Source of the DNA: JAAZBI01 sp964461005
GTDB taxonomy: Bacteria > Bacillota_I > Bacilli_A > RF39 > UBA660
NCBI GenBank assembly: GCA_964461005.1
Contig: CAYWQQ010000031.1
Span: 1 to 5,584, forward strand
Length of the DNA stretch: 5,584 nucleotides
Direction: 5' to 3'
Program-made: the position numbers and the translations under genes
The notes under the pieces: generated by a model
Database searches by the model: none
Seen by the model: only the letters and a program-made list of their open reading frames with translations
Told to the model about the DNA's origin: nothing
Shown: piece after piece, positions 5,408 through 5,584 of the stretch
How positions within the stretch are numbered: position 1 is the stretch's first letter
Layout: each line of letters starts with the position of its first letter

Positions 5408-5584
5408 CTAATCAGTTAATAAATATGTTGTTTCTATCCTTTTTTCTTCATAATTTACTTCAATTATGAATTGTTCAAGATAAGGAATAATATTATCTTT
5501 ATCTGTAATAAGGAAAGGAAATTTTGGACCTTTTCTTATTTCGATAATATTCCCTAAATACAATTTCTTATTATAAACAGAGAA
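5408..5584 (-). CDS. rimM: Ribosome maturation factor RimM, C-terminal 58 residues (5' end outside window)
   Basis: RimM binds ribosomal protein uS19 and helps mature the head of the 30S subunit. Only the end of its PRC-barrel domain is present: YLGNIIEIRKGPKFPFLITDKDNIIPYLEQF fits the family pattern YLGxVxEV...(I)PY(I/L)xxFV, followed by IIEVNYEEKRIETTYL. The frame is open to the right edge. The TAG stop is immediately followed by, and partly inside, the trmD ribosome-binding site. The short, divergent fragment alone would be a moderate call, but its place just before trmD, where rimM is found in most bacteria, makes it firm. Confidence 0.9.
   Translation of the reverse strand, partial: FSVYNKKLYLGNIIEIRKGPKFPFLITDKDNIIPYLEQFIIEVNYEEKRIETTYLLTD

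Overview
The window is AT-rich (roughly 70% A+T by eye) and every gene reads leftward on the minus strand. The genes look like those of a low-GC Bacillota, on the Bacilli/Mollicutes side of the tree. Trp codons are TGG in the genes checked and rbgA ends on a plain TGA, so the code is standard rather than the Mycoplasma code. Shine-Dalgarno sequences are mostly good, and AGGAGG precedes trmD. I infer an uncultured or host-associated Bacilli relative but cannot name the species.

Layout in transcription order (high to low coordinates): the 3' end of rimM (5408-5584); trmD with a long extra C-terminal domain (4283-5398); a 96-base gap with a promoter and structured leader; rplS (3848-4186); a terminator-like hairpin; lepB (3311-3817); a second terminator-like hairpin; a membrane-anchored thermonuclease (2781-3263); a broken PHP-family phosphatase gene (2394-2768); rbgA/ylqF (1507-2379), overlapping rnhB (903-1514) by 8 bases; a short promoter-bearing gap; and the first 277 codons of topA (1-831). 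Gaps are all under 100 bases, and there are no tRNA, rRNA, IS or CRISPR signals.

The core theme is translation and genome maintenance. RimM (16S maturation), TrmD (tRNA m1G37), L19 and RbgA (late 50S assembly) are the classic rimM-trmD-rplS-ylqF cluster of Bacilli, followed by rnhB and topA, two genes that both help prevent RNA:DNA hybrid trouble. Between rplS and rbgA sit genes of a different theme: signal peptidase I, a membrane-anchored SNase-fold nuclease and the PHP remnant.

The points most worth a second look are the roughly 145-residue extension on TrmD, which I cannot assign to a named family; the PHP gene that has lost its middle and carries an in-frame TAA; and lepB, which lies between two terminator-like hairpins with no visible Shine-Dalgarno sequence or promoter of its own. 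I found no convincing wholly new multi-gene system.
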